Below, one piece after another: positions 33,243-42,248 of a DNA stretch of 64,000 bases. Source of the DNA: Eubacteriales bacterium (lineage in GTDB: Bacteria; Bacillota; Clostridia; Lachnospirales; Lachnospiraceae); assembly GCA_030533235.1 (NCBI GenBank), contig JAUNJN010000002.1, positions 65,462 through 129,461 on the forward strand, read 5' to 3'. The position numbers were made by a program, and so were the translations under genes. Numbering within the stretch: the stretch's first letter is position 1; every line of letters starts with the position of its first letter. Below the pieces are notes generated by a model that was not told the DNA's origin, searched no databases, and saw only the letters and a program-made list of their open reading frames with translations.

Positions 33243-34541
33243 ATGTATCGAAATATTATTAATGATCTGGCAAGCTGGTTTCAAGAACCGAAACGAAAAA
33301 TATTAGACATCAAGGGTGCCATAGGTGTCGGAAAAACGTGGACAATCCGTGATTTTGCAACCGGTTTTTTCGATGCGCAGTTGTACTTTGACATTCCAAA
33401 GCAACCGAAAATCGCCGATATACTCTCTGACAAATTCGGACTTTCCGAAGAAGAACGTATCCAACTGTTGGATACATATCTTTCCGAAAATGCCCCTGAT
33501 TTTGTTCCCGAAAAAACTCTTCTTATTTTTGACGGACTTCAAAGCATCCCGAACTGCGCTTATTTTTTCTATACCTATGCAAAAAAACATCGAAATTACA
33601 ATCTCTGCATGATTTCGGATTCCATGCAGATTTCGGAATACGAATACCATTATGTAGACGTATTCCGTATTTTGCGCATGCGTCCGATGAGCTTTGAGGA
33701 ATATATGATTGCCAACAAAGCCAATCCGCTGATTGCAGCGATCGAAAATCATAAATCAACTCCGCTAAATCCGGTGGGGCTTCGTTCTGTCACCAATATG
33801 CTCCGCGATTATATGCTTATCGGTGGAATGCCCGGTATAGTTCACGCCTTTTTAAAGAACAAGGACTACGATATGATTCGCCCGATGCAAAAGGAGCTTC
33901 TTTCCGGCTATGATACTCTGATCAAACAAAGCTTCTCCTATGCACGGGCCGAACGCTGTCGCAGAATCTGGCGTAGCATTCCAAAACAGCTTGCGCATGA
34001 AAACAAGAAATTTATGTACCGCTTTGTTGACGAAAATGCAAGAGCCAGAGAATATCGTGAAGCCGTACAAGGACTCTGTGATCTCGGTCTTGTGCGTATG
34101 CTTCCCCGTCTTAAGGATGGCACACTTCCTCTGGAGGAGCATATCGATATAAAATCCTTTGAACTGTTTTGTATCGATCACGGTCTTTTACGTGCAATTT
34201 ATGATTTACCAATTGACCGCACACTTTCTCCGGAGCAGCTTTTTGCAGAATGTAACGGAGGAGTTGCCGAACAGTTTATTTTTGAAGAACTGTCAGCCAA
34301 GGTCGGATATTTATATTACTGGGTATCCGGTGCAACCGCACGTGTGCCGTTTGTATACGAGGGTGAGCAGGGTGCCATACCGGTAGATATCCGTTTCTCT
34401 CCAAATAATAAGGCACAGAACATAAAAACGTTCTGTGCCAAAAATCCGAATACAAAAATCAGTCTCAAGATATCATTGGAGCCGGTTTCCATTCATGCTT
34501 CGACTCTCAATATTCCTGCATACGGCTTATGGAACATGTAA
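33243..34541 (+). CDS. AAA ATPase of the AAA_14/DUF4143 type
   Basis: 432 residues. The P-loop GAIGVGKTW lies at about 26-34. Walker B reads TLLIFDGL, with glycine where these ATPases usually have the second acidic residue. The region ~140-200 (RPMSFEEYM, YMLIGGMPGIV) and the C-terminal nuclease-like DUF4143 fold (YYWVSGATARVPFVYE, then PVDIRF) match the widespread single-gene ATPases of gut bacteria whose role is unsettled. It stands alone between its own promoter and the convergent GGDEF gene, 2 bp from its stop. Confidence 0.85.
   Translation: MYRNIINDLASWFQEPKRKILDIKGAIGVGKTWTIRDFATGFFDAQLYFDIPKQPKIADILSDKFGLSEEERIQLLDTYLSENAPDFVPEKTLLIFDGLQSIPNCAYFFYTYAKKHRNYNLCMISDSMQISEYEYHYVDVFRILRMRPMSFEEYMIANKANPLIAAIENHKSTPLNPVGLRSVTNMLRDYMLIGGMPGIVHAFLKNKDYDMIRPMQKELLSGYDTLIKQSFSYARAERCRRIWRSIPKQLAHENKKFMYRFVDENARAREYREAVQGLCDLGLVRMLPRLKDGTLPLEEHIDIKSFELFCIDHGLLRAIYDLPIDRTLSPEQLFAECNGGVAEQFIFEELSAKVGYLYYWVSGATARVPFVYEGEQGAIPVDIRFSPNNKAQNIKTFCAKNPNTKISLKISLEPVSIHASTLNIPAYGLWNM
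34404..34439 (-). terminator. Terminator of the GGDEF/EAL gene inside the opposite gene
   Basis: GGCACAGAAC (34412-34421) pairs perfectly with GTTCTGTGCC (34430-34439) over an 8-nt loop. On the minus strand it is followed by TTATTATTT. It lies 105 bp after the GGDEF/EAL stop and within the coding sequence of the AAA ATPase (its C-terminal ~45 codons). The minus-strand T-run is imperfect, so some read-through is likely. Confidence 0.6.
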
Positions 34542-34543
34542 GT

Positions 34544-36463
34544 CTATGCCAGACCAATCAGCTTGACAAATTCTTCCTCCGCAACCGCCTTGGAATAGTA
34601 CCATCCTTGCATATAATGACAGCCATGCTCAATCAGCCGGTCACGCATCATCACTGTTTCAACCCCCTCTGCAACAATCGAAAGATTTAACGCATTGAGC
34701 ATACCGATGGTATATTTCAGTGTGATTCCCGCCTTATCATCCTTAAACGCATCCCAGATAATCACTTTGTCAATCTTAATAATTGAAAACGGCATGCGGT
34801 TAATGTAGTCGATGTTTGCATGCCCCGAACCATAGTCATCCAATGAAAACCGGATTCCATAGTCAACGAGTCGTCTGACATTCTCCATAATTGTTTCTGA
34901 ATTTCCCATGGTAGCAGTTTCCGTTACCTCCATATTAATCATCTTCGGAGATACGTTATACTTTTCCAAAATCATCTGTACGCGTTCCGCAAAATCAATC
35001 TGTACAAGCTGCAACGGACTGATATTTACCTCAATATATTCAATCGAGCTGTCCATCAACCGACTATCTCTGATAAAACGACAAACCTTCTCCAAAATCA
35101 TCTCGCCCATTTCGACAATCAATCCGTTTTTTTCCGCAATCGGAATAAATGTCTCCGGCGATATCCATCCGAGTTTATTATCGTTCAAACGAACAAGTGC
35201 CTCTGCAGAATTGTAACCATTTTTTTCCACAGAATAAATCGGCTGATAATGAACAATGAGTTCATCCCTATCCATCGCAACTTTAACCGCACGTTCAACG
35301 GCTTTATCCATCTTGATTTTTCCGAGATCGATATCCTCTACCAGTGTGATTTTTCCCTTATTTGTTTTTTTTGCAACAGACATTGAATAATCTAACACCT
35401 CGATGAGCTCCCCAAGGGAACCTGCGTCTCTCGGACAGGATGCGCAGCAAATCGAAGCCGACATCATAATACTGGCATGTGAATCACTAAACCACGGATG
35501 CTTAAATCGCTCCTCTATAATCTGTGCCTGCAAGCTCGCATTCTCAATATCCTTCCCAAGCACAATACAAAAATTATCCGAGCCGAGTCGAAATACATAT
35601 TTATGAACACGCAGACTCTCAAAAAACATACTTACCTGTCTTAGCAGATTGTCACCGTTTTCAACACCATAGGTCTTATTAATGAACTTAAAATCATCCA
35701 TGGCAACGGCAATCACCGCAAACTTTTTTTCTTTTTTGAAGCAGCTTTCCACGTACTCTCCAAACACACTTCGATTAAACTGGTTTGTAACGGCATCTAT
35801 CTTATTCCCTTCATTTTGCAGATAGAAAAATAAAGAAAGACACAGAAAAGCAATTGCAAGATGCAACATCGGAATCTTTAATTGTACTTCAACCACACCG
35901 GCAACCACACCAATCAAAACATTGATCAAAATCGTAATCGGACGTAAAAATGAAAAGCGGTTGGCATGTCGTACGATGCTGACAAAACCGATTACAAGAA
36001 AACAAAGGTCAATTCCGTATATGATAAAGCTTCCGATTCCGCGCACCCAGATATCACCCTCTACATGCATCACCCAGTGTGTAAAAATATTACTTCCGTA
36101 AATGATGAAATCAAGTATCACAGCAAAAATATAAATATGCTTAAGAAACGGATGTTTTTTTGCATCCACATGTGCAAGCGATAACACATAATATACAAAA
36201 ATAACCGGTATAAGGTTGAAAATCAATTTTTGTACACTTAACATACAAAACGTAATGCCATTTTGATACCTTCCGGTCATTGCCATCTGCGTAACAATGA
36301 TTTCCATACAATCTGACAAAAACGACGTAAATATCAAAACGAAGAATACAATATGATTGCGAAGCGGTATCCGTTTTTCACAAAAATACCACAAAATTAT
36401 GATTAACAACATAAAAGCCGCCACATAATCGTACGTCAAAAACCATTCTCTCATATGTTCCAT
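34544..36463 (-). CDS. Membrane GGDEF/EAL protein, degenerate cyclase with intact phosphodiesterase
   Basis: 639 residues. About seven membrane helices fill residues 10-215. The GGDEF domain (~235-370) is present, but its signature reads GSDNF in place of GGDEF, so diguanylate cyclase activity is unlikely. The EAL domain (~385-639) keeps its key segments: AEALVRL, EVNISP, MEVTETA, LDDYGSGHAN, IKIDK and EGVET. It should therefore hydrolyse cyclic di-GMP, with the GGDEF part possibly binding nucleotide allosterically. No other cyclic di-GMP gene is in the window. Confidence 0.9.
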   Translation of the reverse strand: MEHMREWFLTYDYVAAFMLLIIILWYFCEKRIPLRNHIVFFVLIFTSFLSDCMEIIVTQMAMTGRYQNGITFCMLSVQKLIFNLIPVIFVYYVLSLAHVDAKKHPFLKHIYIFAVILDFIIYGSNIFTHWVMHVEGDIWVRGIGSFIIYGIDLCFLVIGFVSIVRHANRFSFLRPITILINVLIGVVAGVVEVQLKIPMLHLAIAFLCLSLFFYLQNEGNKIDAVTNQFNRSVFGEYVESCFKKEKKFAVIAVAMDDFKFINKTYGVENGDNLLRQVSMFFESLRVHKYVFRLGSDNFCIVLGKDIENASLQAQIIEERFKHPWFSDSHASIMMSASICCASCPRDAGSLGELIEVLDYSMSVAKKTNKGKITLVEDIDLGKIKMDKAVERAVKVAMDRDELIVHYQPIYSVEKNGYNSAEALVRLNDNKLGWISPETFIPIAEKNGLIVEMGEMILEKVCRFIRDSRLMDSSIEYIEVNISPLQLVQIDFAERVQMILEKYNVSPKMINMEVTETATMGNSETIMENVRRLVDYGIRFSLDDYGSGHANIDYINRMPFSIIKIDKVIIWDAFKDDKAGITLKYTIGMLNALNLSIVAEGVETVMMRDRLIEHGCHYMQGWYYSKAVAEEEFVKLIGLA

Positions 36464-36500
36464 CCCTACATTTCATCCATTGAACTGCTATCCTGCCTTG

Positions 36501-37445
36501 CTATTGTAACCAAACGTTCAAATCGACCGGCCCGTCAACGCCATACAACGATCCGTCTCCTGTATATTGCCACCCGATAAACTGATACGGGAAATCCGGC
36601 TGATTTGAGTAATGAGCGACCCAAAGTGAATAATCACCCAGACGTGTCATATCAAGATTTTGTGCATACCAGTTTCGGTTGGAATAAATCATCGGCTCAT
36701 AACCGGCCGCACGAATCGTTTCGCAAAAACCAACTACCGCATCCGTTCTTGCATCCGTATCAAGATTATATGTTCTCGCATCCTCAACATCCAAAAACTC
36801 TGTGTCAATCGCAACCGGACACGTTATGTTGAAATCACGAATTGCTCCGAGCACAAAACGTGCTTCCTCCACACCTTCCTCGTAATTTATGGCCTGCGAG
36901 TAAAAATATACACCGACCTGAAGTCCTGCCGCAAGTGCGCCGTTTATATGGCTTTGAAACGTGTCATCCTCAACCATTTTACCGGATCCGTATCCACGAT
37001 ATCCCACACGTATCATAGCGACATCAACCCCCGCCGCACGCACACGTTCCCAATCAATGCTCGGCTGATATGCAGATACATCGATTGCAACCTTGCTTTT
37101 TTTGCCCCCATCCGCTGTATGATAATAATAAAGTCCATTGTCCTCGGCAAAAAATTGTTCTACATCATAGTGATGTCTCGGAACCTCATCTACAATTTTG
37201 TAAAACTGACAATCCGGCGGTGTCCCGATTAGTATATAACTTGCTCTTGCAAACTGCCAAAAGTTGTTGTCAATCGCAACCGCTAAATCGTCTGTCAAAA
37301 GCTCCCATGTTTTTACCGTTTGCTCCGGCATCTTCGGTTTGTTTTTGTCACGAACCTTCACATTGATTCCAATCACAAACCCAATGGCAATCAACAAAAA
37401 TATACATGCAAGCGTCAAAGCAAAACGTGCAATTTTATTATTCAT
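36501..37445 (-). CDS. Membrane-anchored GH25 lysozyme
   Basis: 314 residues. An N-terminal signal anchor (about 7-27) is followed by ~95 residues of linker, then a GH25 muramidase domain: KVAIDVSAYQPSIDWERV, IRVGYRGYG, VGVYFYSQAINYEEGVEEA, the catalytic PVAIDTEF and WVAHYS...QYTGDG. GH25 enzymes cut the beta-1,4 bond between MurNAc and GlcNAc. There is no cell-wall-binding repeat, so the anchor probably holds it at the membrane for remodelling. Confidence 0.92.
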   Translation of the reverse strand: MNNKIARFALTLACIFLLIAIGFVIGINVKVRDKNKPKMPEQTVKTWELLTDDLAVAIDNNFWQFARASYILIGTPPDCQFYKIVDEVPRHHYDVEQFFAEDNGLYYYHTADGGKKSKVAIDVSAYQPSIDWERVRAAGVDVAMIRVGYRGYGSGKMVEDDTFQSHINGALAAGLQVGVYFYSQAINYEEGVEEARFVLGAIRDFNITCPVAIDTEFLDVEDARTYNLDTDARTDAVVGFCETIRAAGYEPMIYSNRNWYAQNLDMTRLGDYSLWVAHYSNQPDFPYQFIGWQYTGDGSLYGVDGPVDLNVWLQ

Positions 37446-37496
37446 AAGTCTCTTATTTTCCTTCGTCTGTTATTTTATCATTGTACCATATCAAAT

Positions 37497-39515
37497 CTAT
37501 GAATTGCAACCTGCCTTCTTATCCAAACCAACAATCCGCCATCCGATTATGCAAAGAATCATCCCTGCTGCAAGCAGAATACATCCGTCCCTAACGTTTA
37601 CCGTTTGCTTCATAAGCACAGGCAGTATGCGGCAGACCGCTTTCGGATAAAACATTGCCACAACCGATAATGCATTATTCATTGCATGCATCATTATACC
37701 CGGGAAAATACTTTTTGTTTTGTAGGATACAAAACAAATAATTGCCCCAAGCAGCATCGTCGGAAAGAATCGTACAATACTCATATGATAAACGCCAAAG
37801 ATGGCAGAGGACAATGCGATTGCCACCCCCGGCTTAAGCTTTGCCTCAAACGCAGACAAAACAAAGCCGCGAAACATAAGTTCCTCACAAACCGCAGGAA
37901 GTATCGCAACCAGCAGAAGCGTCTTAAAGAAGCTTCCAAACACAAGCGAACCCGAAGTCTGCTGCAGCATTTTTGCACCTTCAGGAAATATTTTTTCTGC
38001 AAGTGCCGTAACAATTACACCAAGACAAATTGCTCCGGCAATCATAATCCCGCCACCGACAAACGCCCTCCAGCTGCATCCCTTTACGCGAAATGTCCGT
38101 GCAAAATCCTTTTTGGAATAAAGCACTGCAGCAACCGGTAAAGAAAGGATGAAAAACTGTGTAAGAATCAGACTTCCGACACTATGTTTCAATGCTATAC
38201 TTCCACCAATATATATGATTGCCACGGCGGTCACCGAAAGAACCAGCCATACATCTCCAAGTGTTGGTACTCCACCCTTTTTCAGATTGCTTCTTCGCTC
38301 AAAAATCTGAACAGAAGTCGAACCGTCACCGAACAAAATTGCTTCACTCTTATATATTTTTCCAAGAAACAGGATTGCGAGAACACCATAGATTACATTT
38401 GATGTAAGGACAATCAAGGTTATCCCGATATTGATTTTAAATGCAAGCAAATCGCGAATCAACAAACATATATTGGCAACCGGAACAAGTGCCATATGAT
38501 TGGTAAGTGTTACATTCGGCAAAAAACTCCCAAACGACGCAAACATAACGATCAACATAAGCGGTGTCATGTAATTATTAGCTTCCTTGTAACTTTTTGC
38601 AAATGCACAAAAGCACATGGACATTGCACTGATAAACACTGCAAATGCAAACACGCACAGTACACCAATCAGGATTGCAGGAAGAAAGCGACTCATATCA
38701 AATGCCGTATCCGCGCCATTTACCTGTTCTACCATATGAAACATGTATACTCCGACACCGCACATTGCAATAATATTCAGCAATGCCGAAACAATGCCAA
38801 TCGTTGCAACCGTCAGAAACTTACTGAAAATCAACTCATTATTCGATATCGGAAGCGTGAGGATTGTCTCGAGCGTGCCACGCTCCCTTTCCCCTGCCGT
38901 TGTATCAATTGCAGGGTACATTGTCCCGAGCAGCAAACTGACAACAAGCATAAACGGCAAAATCATACCGAGGATACTTCCTGCCGAAGCCTCTTTGCTT
39001 GAAATGTCCTTTGAATTTATTCCGATTGGCTGTAAAATATATTCCGGATCAAGGCCAGCCGCCTCAATCCGCTCCTTGGTGAGTACACCGCTATATCTGC
39101 GTAGCATATTGGTCAAAAGATCCATCGCATATCCTGAATTGGTTACGGAAGACAAATAATAAATCTGATATGCTTTTTTTCCGTCTACGGTCGTCTGCAT
39201 GATATATGCATCAATTTCTTCTGCTAGCAGAGCCGCCTCCGGATCATCCACCGCAACCAGCCGAAACGAATCCCCTTCCTCGGCTGAGGACTCCATCAAG
39301 TCCGCAAGCAGCGCTTCATCTTCGCCGATAACAGATACCTTGTACGTATGCTCTGCCATCCCGGTCGAAACACGTACCATAAGTTGCATCCCGACCACAA
39401 ACAAAAGCGGATACAGGACAAGCGGAATAACCAGCATCATAATTACTGTTTTCTTATCACGAAGGACATCTAATATTTCCTTTTTATATAAGCTTTTAAT
39501 TATCTTGCTTTTCAT
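37497..39515 (-). CDS. NatB-type ABC permease fused to a CPBP intramembrane protease
   Basis: 672 residues from the ATG at 39515 (GAGGAG at 39526-39531). Residues 1-~400 are an ABC-2/NatB-like permease: a cytosolic start (KEILDVLRDKKTVIMML), an extracytoplasmic loop of ~150 residues, then six helices with TAGERERGTLETILTLPIS. Residues ~460-660 are a CPBP (CAAX-type) protease: CEELMFRG, FGVYHMS and HAMNNALS supply the Glu-Glu and His residues. The start overlaps the end of the ATPase gene by 20 bp. NatAB systems export Na+ or antimicrobial peptides; the protease half may process or degrade a peptide partner, which is inferred. Confidence 0.88.
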   Translation of the reverse strand: MKSKIIKSLYKKEILDVLRDKKTVIMMLVIPLVLYPLLFVVGMQLMVRVSTGMAEHTYKVSVIGEDEALLADLMESSAEEGDSFRLVAVDDPEAALLAEEIDAYIMQTTVDGKKAYQIYYLSSVTNSGYAMDLLTNMLRRYSGVLTKERIEAAGLDPEYILQPIGINSKDISSKEASAGSILGMILPFMLVVSLLLGTMYPAIDTTAGERERGTLETILTLPISNNELIFSKFLTVATIGIVSALLNIIAMCGVGVYMFHMVEQVNGADTAFDMSRFLPAILIGVLCVFAFAVFISAMSMCFCAFAKSYKEANNYMTPLMLIVMFASFGSFLPNVTLTNHMALVPVANICLLIRDLLAFKINIGITLIVLTSNVIYGVLAILFLGKIYKSEAILFGDGSTSVQIFERRSNLKKGGVPTLGDVWLVLSVTAVAIIYIGGSIALKHSVGSLILTQFFILSLPVAAVLYSKKDFARTFRVKGCSWRAFVGGGIMIAGAICLGVIVTALAEKIFPEGAKMLQQTSGSLVFGSFFKTLLLVAILPAVCEELMFRGFVLSAFEAKLKPGVAIALSSAIFGVYHMSIVRFFPTMLLGAIICFVSYKTKSIFPGIMMHAMNNALSVVAMFYPKAVCRILPVLMKQTVNVRDGCILLAAGMILCIIGWRIVGLDKKAGCNS

Positions 39516-40272
39516 CCTGTTCATACTCCTCGTCAACAAGAGTTCGAAATACTTCTCTAAGGTTTTCTCCGCCGGTTTGTTCTTTTAAGTCCTCCAGCGT
39601 TCCCTGTGCAATCACCTTGCCGGATGCCAATAAAATAATACGATCGCAAAGCTGTTCTGCCTCCTCCATATAATGTGTCGAGTACAATATCGCCTTGCCG
39701 TTTTTTCTTTCCCTCTTCATAAAATCAATAATTGCATTGCTGCTTAATATATCAAGTCCAAGCGTCGGTTCATCAAAAATATAAATACTCGGGCTGTGAA
39801 TTAAACATCTTGATATTGAAGCTCTCTGTGTCTGTCCCGTTGACAGTTTTTCGATTCGGTTATCGATAAATTGCTCCATGTGCAACACCTTGGCGATTTC
39901 CTCAATGCGAGTCTCTGTCTCCCTTCGCTCCATGCCATAGATATCTCCCATAATCTGAAGCAATTCTCTCGTGGATAATCGTCCGTATAGTTTTGTATTT
40001 CCTGAGAGATACCCAATACATCTCTTGATTTGTCTCTCATCCGACAACCGTTGTTCTCCGTCTCCGATAAAGACCTCCCCGCCTGTCGGCTGCATCAAGT
40101 TTCCGAGCATACGCAACAGCGTCGTTTTTCCTGCACCGTTTGGTCCTAAAATCCCGACAATTTCTCCCTGTTCAAGTGTGATTGAAACATCATCTACAGC
40201 ACGAAACATCACCTTGCGATTATGTTTTTCATTTTTTTCGAATTCTTTTACCAAATTCTTTGCTATTAACAT
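39496..40272 (-). CDS. NatA-type ABC transporter ATPase
   Basis: 258 residues. Walker A GPNGAGKTTLLRML (about 43-56), signature LSTGQTQRASISRCL, Walker B SIYIFDEPTLGLDI and the H-loop histidine (STHYMEEA). The Q-loop region (SGNTKLYGRLSTREL) is typical of NatA-like proteins. It pairs with the permease-protease gene just downstream, overlapping it by 20 bp, so both are translated from one mRNA. Confidence 0.93.
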   Translation of the reverse strand: MLIAKNLVKEFEKNEKHNRKVMFRAVDDVSITLEQGEIVGILGPNGAGKTTLLRMLGNLMQPTGGEVFIGDGEQRLSDERQIKRCIGYLSGNTKLYGRLSTRELLQIMGDIYGMERRETETRIEEIAKVLHMEQFIDNRIEKLSTGQTQRASISRCLIHSPSIYIFDEPTLGLDILSSNAIIDFMKRERKNGKAILYSTHYMEEAEQLCDRIILLASGKVIAQGTLEDLKEQTGGENLREVFRTLVDEEYEQDEKQDN

Positions 40273-40290
40273 TCTCTCACCTATATATCA

Positions 40291-42003
40291 CTATACCGAT
40301 ACATCATAAGCCTCGCCGCCAAGCTTGACATGTATAATCTTATGATTGTATGTAATCTTGTTGTACCAAAGACCAATTTTAGTCCGAAGCTTTACCCCTT
40401 TTTGAGTTCCAATGTATTTTGACACCGGCTCCTCAGAAAGTACATGAAAGTCCGTACGCCAATCATTAAACAGCTTATCCGCGTCATTTACGGATACAAG
40501 CAGCTTTCGCTGACTGTTCAGGTTGTTTGCGCTATGTTTATTCGCAAAGAATTTTACACCATTCGTACCGGCTGTCATGACAAGCTCGGCCCCCGGAAAA
40601 CGTTTCCATATCATATCAAGTAATGTATGCACCTGATATTTTTTGTAATAGGATAACGTATCATCACATACAAAAATAATCCCTTTGTTTCGCTGGCATT
40701 GAATCGCATCCACCCATGAAAAATCATAGACAGCTCTCGAAATTGTCTTTTCCCTTGCCTGCTCTCCGTACATAGAACGGCGTACCGACATAATATTATG
40801 TACGTCAACACTGTACCAATGAATTCTTCCGTTATCCAAACGTCGAAACATACTGCTTAAGCGACATCCAAAATGAACAACCGTACAATTTGGAAACTGG
40901 TTAATATATCGTCTTACCTTTTCATCCAGTGCAGCCTGACTCCCCGCCATAATCAGGTTTTGGTATTCGCTGATATCGGTCCACGGACCATCAAACTTAA
41001 ACTGATGATCATATATAAACTTGGATGCCCAAGCATCACTAATAATCTCCGGATACCGTTTTGTCCAATCAGACAAAAGCTTTAACGGATACAAACGTCG
41101 TAACGAGTGCTGATACGTATCACATAATATATCCTTTAAATATGCATACGCATTTTTTTGATTCTCCGTTTCGGAATAAATCATAAAATTATGCGTTTCA
41201 CCTTCAAATTCAAAATATCTTGTATTTACACCCTGACTCTTTGCCTTTTTGCAAAATGAGCTGGCATATATCGCAAATAAATCCTTATTGCCGGAAAATA
41301 CAACGACATCATCGCACAAATCTGTGTAATCCTCATAATAAGGACTTGTATACTCTGTACGTGCAACATAGTCGCGCACCCAATAGGTATTGATATATTC
41401 CTTAGCTTCAAAGCTATAGAAAAATCTTGTTTCCTTATCCATACTTCGAAGTATCGTCTGCTCTATCGCACGATCAAAAAACTCCGTATCAAGCACCGGC
41501 GAAAACAAAATCAACTGATCCGGCTTGCGCATTCCATCCTTCCACGCCAGTATCGCAAGCGAGAGTGCAAGTCCGGCGCCGGACGAATCGCCCATCAAAA
41601 CAACGCGATCCACATCAAAACTTCGCGTGGCATCATTATACATCTGACGCAGCATACTAAAAGTTTCCTGACAGGAATGCTCCGGTGCCAGCGGATAGTA
41701 TGGTATATACACACCACAACCTGTATCAACCGCCATTTGCACAATAAATTTCCAGTGTTCCGGCGTGATATACCCTGACAAACCATTCCCGTACAAATAA
41801 ACAATGTAAGTTCCCGCAAACTTTTCCTTCGGTACAAGCCGGTAGTATTTATATTTGCCTGCCCGAAGCTCAATAAGCTCAAACTTCTCACCGATTCCTT
41901 GCGGAAGCTCATTCGTAAACTGTGCCTGATTTGCAAGTGCCAGGTCTCTTAATTCATCTTTTTTCAGTTTTTGCAATTCTTTTATTACCCTTTGTTGCGC
42001 CAT
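40291..42003 (-). CDS. Alpha/beta-hydrolase fused to leucine-carboxyl-methyltransferase-like domain
   Basis: 570 residues. Residues ~55-300 are a hormone-sensitive-lipase-type hydrolase: GDSSGAG with S140 as nucleophile, D241 (GNKDLF) and H271 (GETHNF) complete the triad; the usual HGG oxyanion motif is YGNG (71-74). Residues ~320-545 match the LCM/PPM-type SAM methyltransferases: DAWASKFI, CTVVHFGCRLSSMFRRLDNG (motif I) and WYSVDVHNI. The two domains appear in one frame with a continuous start. LCM methyltransferases carboxyl-methylate proteins or small acids, and esterases undo this, so a coupled methyl-ester function is a hypothesis. The first codon is close to an extended -10 (TGG TATAAT, 42037-42032). 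Confidence 0.82.
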   Translation of the reverse strand: MAQQRVIKELQKLKKDELRDLALANQAQFTNELPQGIGEKFELIELRAGKYKYYRLVPKEKFAGTYIVYLYGNGLSGYITPEHWKFIVQMAVDTGCGVYIPYYPLAPEHSCQETFSMLRQMYNDATRSFDVDRVVLMGDSSGAGLALSLAILAWKDGMRKPDQLILFSPVLDTEFFDRAIEQTILRSMDKETRFFYSFEAKEYINTYWVRDYVARTEYTSPYYEDYTDLCDDVVVFSGNKDLFAIYASSFCKKAKSQGVNTRYFEFEGETHNFMIYSETENQKNAYAYLKDILCDTYQHSLRRLYPLKLLSDWTKRYPEIISDAWASKFIYDHQFKFDGPWTDISEYQNLIMAGSQAALDEKVRRYINQFPNCTVVHFGCRLSSMFRRLDNGRIHWYSVDVHNIMSVRRSMYGEQAREKTISRAVYDFSWVDAIQCQRNKGIIFVCDDTLSYYKKYQVHTLLDMIWKRFPGAELVMTAGTNGVKFFANKHSANNLNSQRKLLVSVNDADKLFNDWRTDFHVLSEEPVSKYIGTQKGVKLRTKIGLWYNKITYNHKIIHVKLGGEAYDVSV

Positions 42004-42063
42004 AGCATTCTCCGAAAATAAATGATATATTATTATACCAAATTACACCAAAGAAAGAAAGAC

Positions 42064-42096
42064 AAAAAAACCACCGAAACTTTCATTTCGGTGGTT
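42064..42096 (-). terminator. Intrinsic terminator after tRNA-Leu
   Basis: Minus strand: AACCACCGAAA-TGAAAG-TTTCGGTGGTT (11-bp perfect stem, 42096-42069) followed by a T-run. It starts 5 bp after the tRNA 3-prime end and ends the transcript before the hydrolase fusion gene. Confidence 0.9.
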
Positions 42097-42100
42097 AATA

Positions 42101-42184
42101 TGCAGTTGATGGGACTTGAACCCACACCCACGTAAGTGGACATGAACCTGAATCATGCGCGTATGCCAATTCCGCCACAACTGC
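42101..42184 (-). tRNA. tRNA-Leu (CAG)
   Basis: 84 nt class II tRNA on the minus strand. The acceptor is GCAGTTG/CAACTGC with discriminator A. The anticodon loop is TTCAGGT, anticodon CAG, reading CUG. The long variable arm contains CCAC/GTGG. The T-loop is GGTTCAAGTCC. CCA is not encoded. It has its own promoter and terminator. Confidence 0.96.
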
Positions 42185-42198
42185 GTGTTGCAATGCGT

Positions 42199-42227
42199 AT
42201 CATATCACTTATGACCTGTATTGTCAA
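42199..42227 (-). promoter_or_regulatory. Promoter of tRNA-Leu
   Basis: Minus strand: consensus TTGACA (42227-42222), 17-bp spacer, TATGAT (42204-42199). The tRNA begins 15 bp downstream, so the promoter is well placed and probably strong. Confidence 0.85.
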
Positions 42228-42248
42228 CCTTCTACTGCCTATGCATAA

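Noticed and set aside
38496..39002. 168-codon plus-strand frame opposite the NatB-CPBP gene
   Set aside because: Antisense to a well-supported coding region, full of Cys/His/Asn/Lys runs typical of reversed reading.
42050..42100. Mobile-element attachment at the tRNA-Leu 3-prime end
   Set aside because: No integrase, no second copy of the tRNA end and no change in composition were seen nearby.
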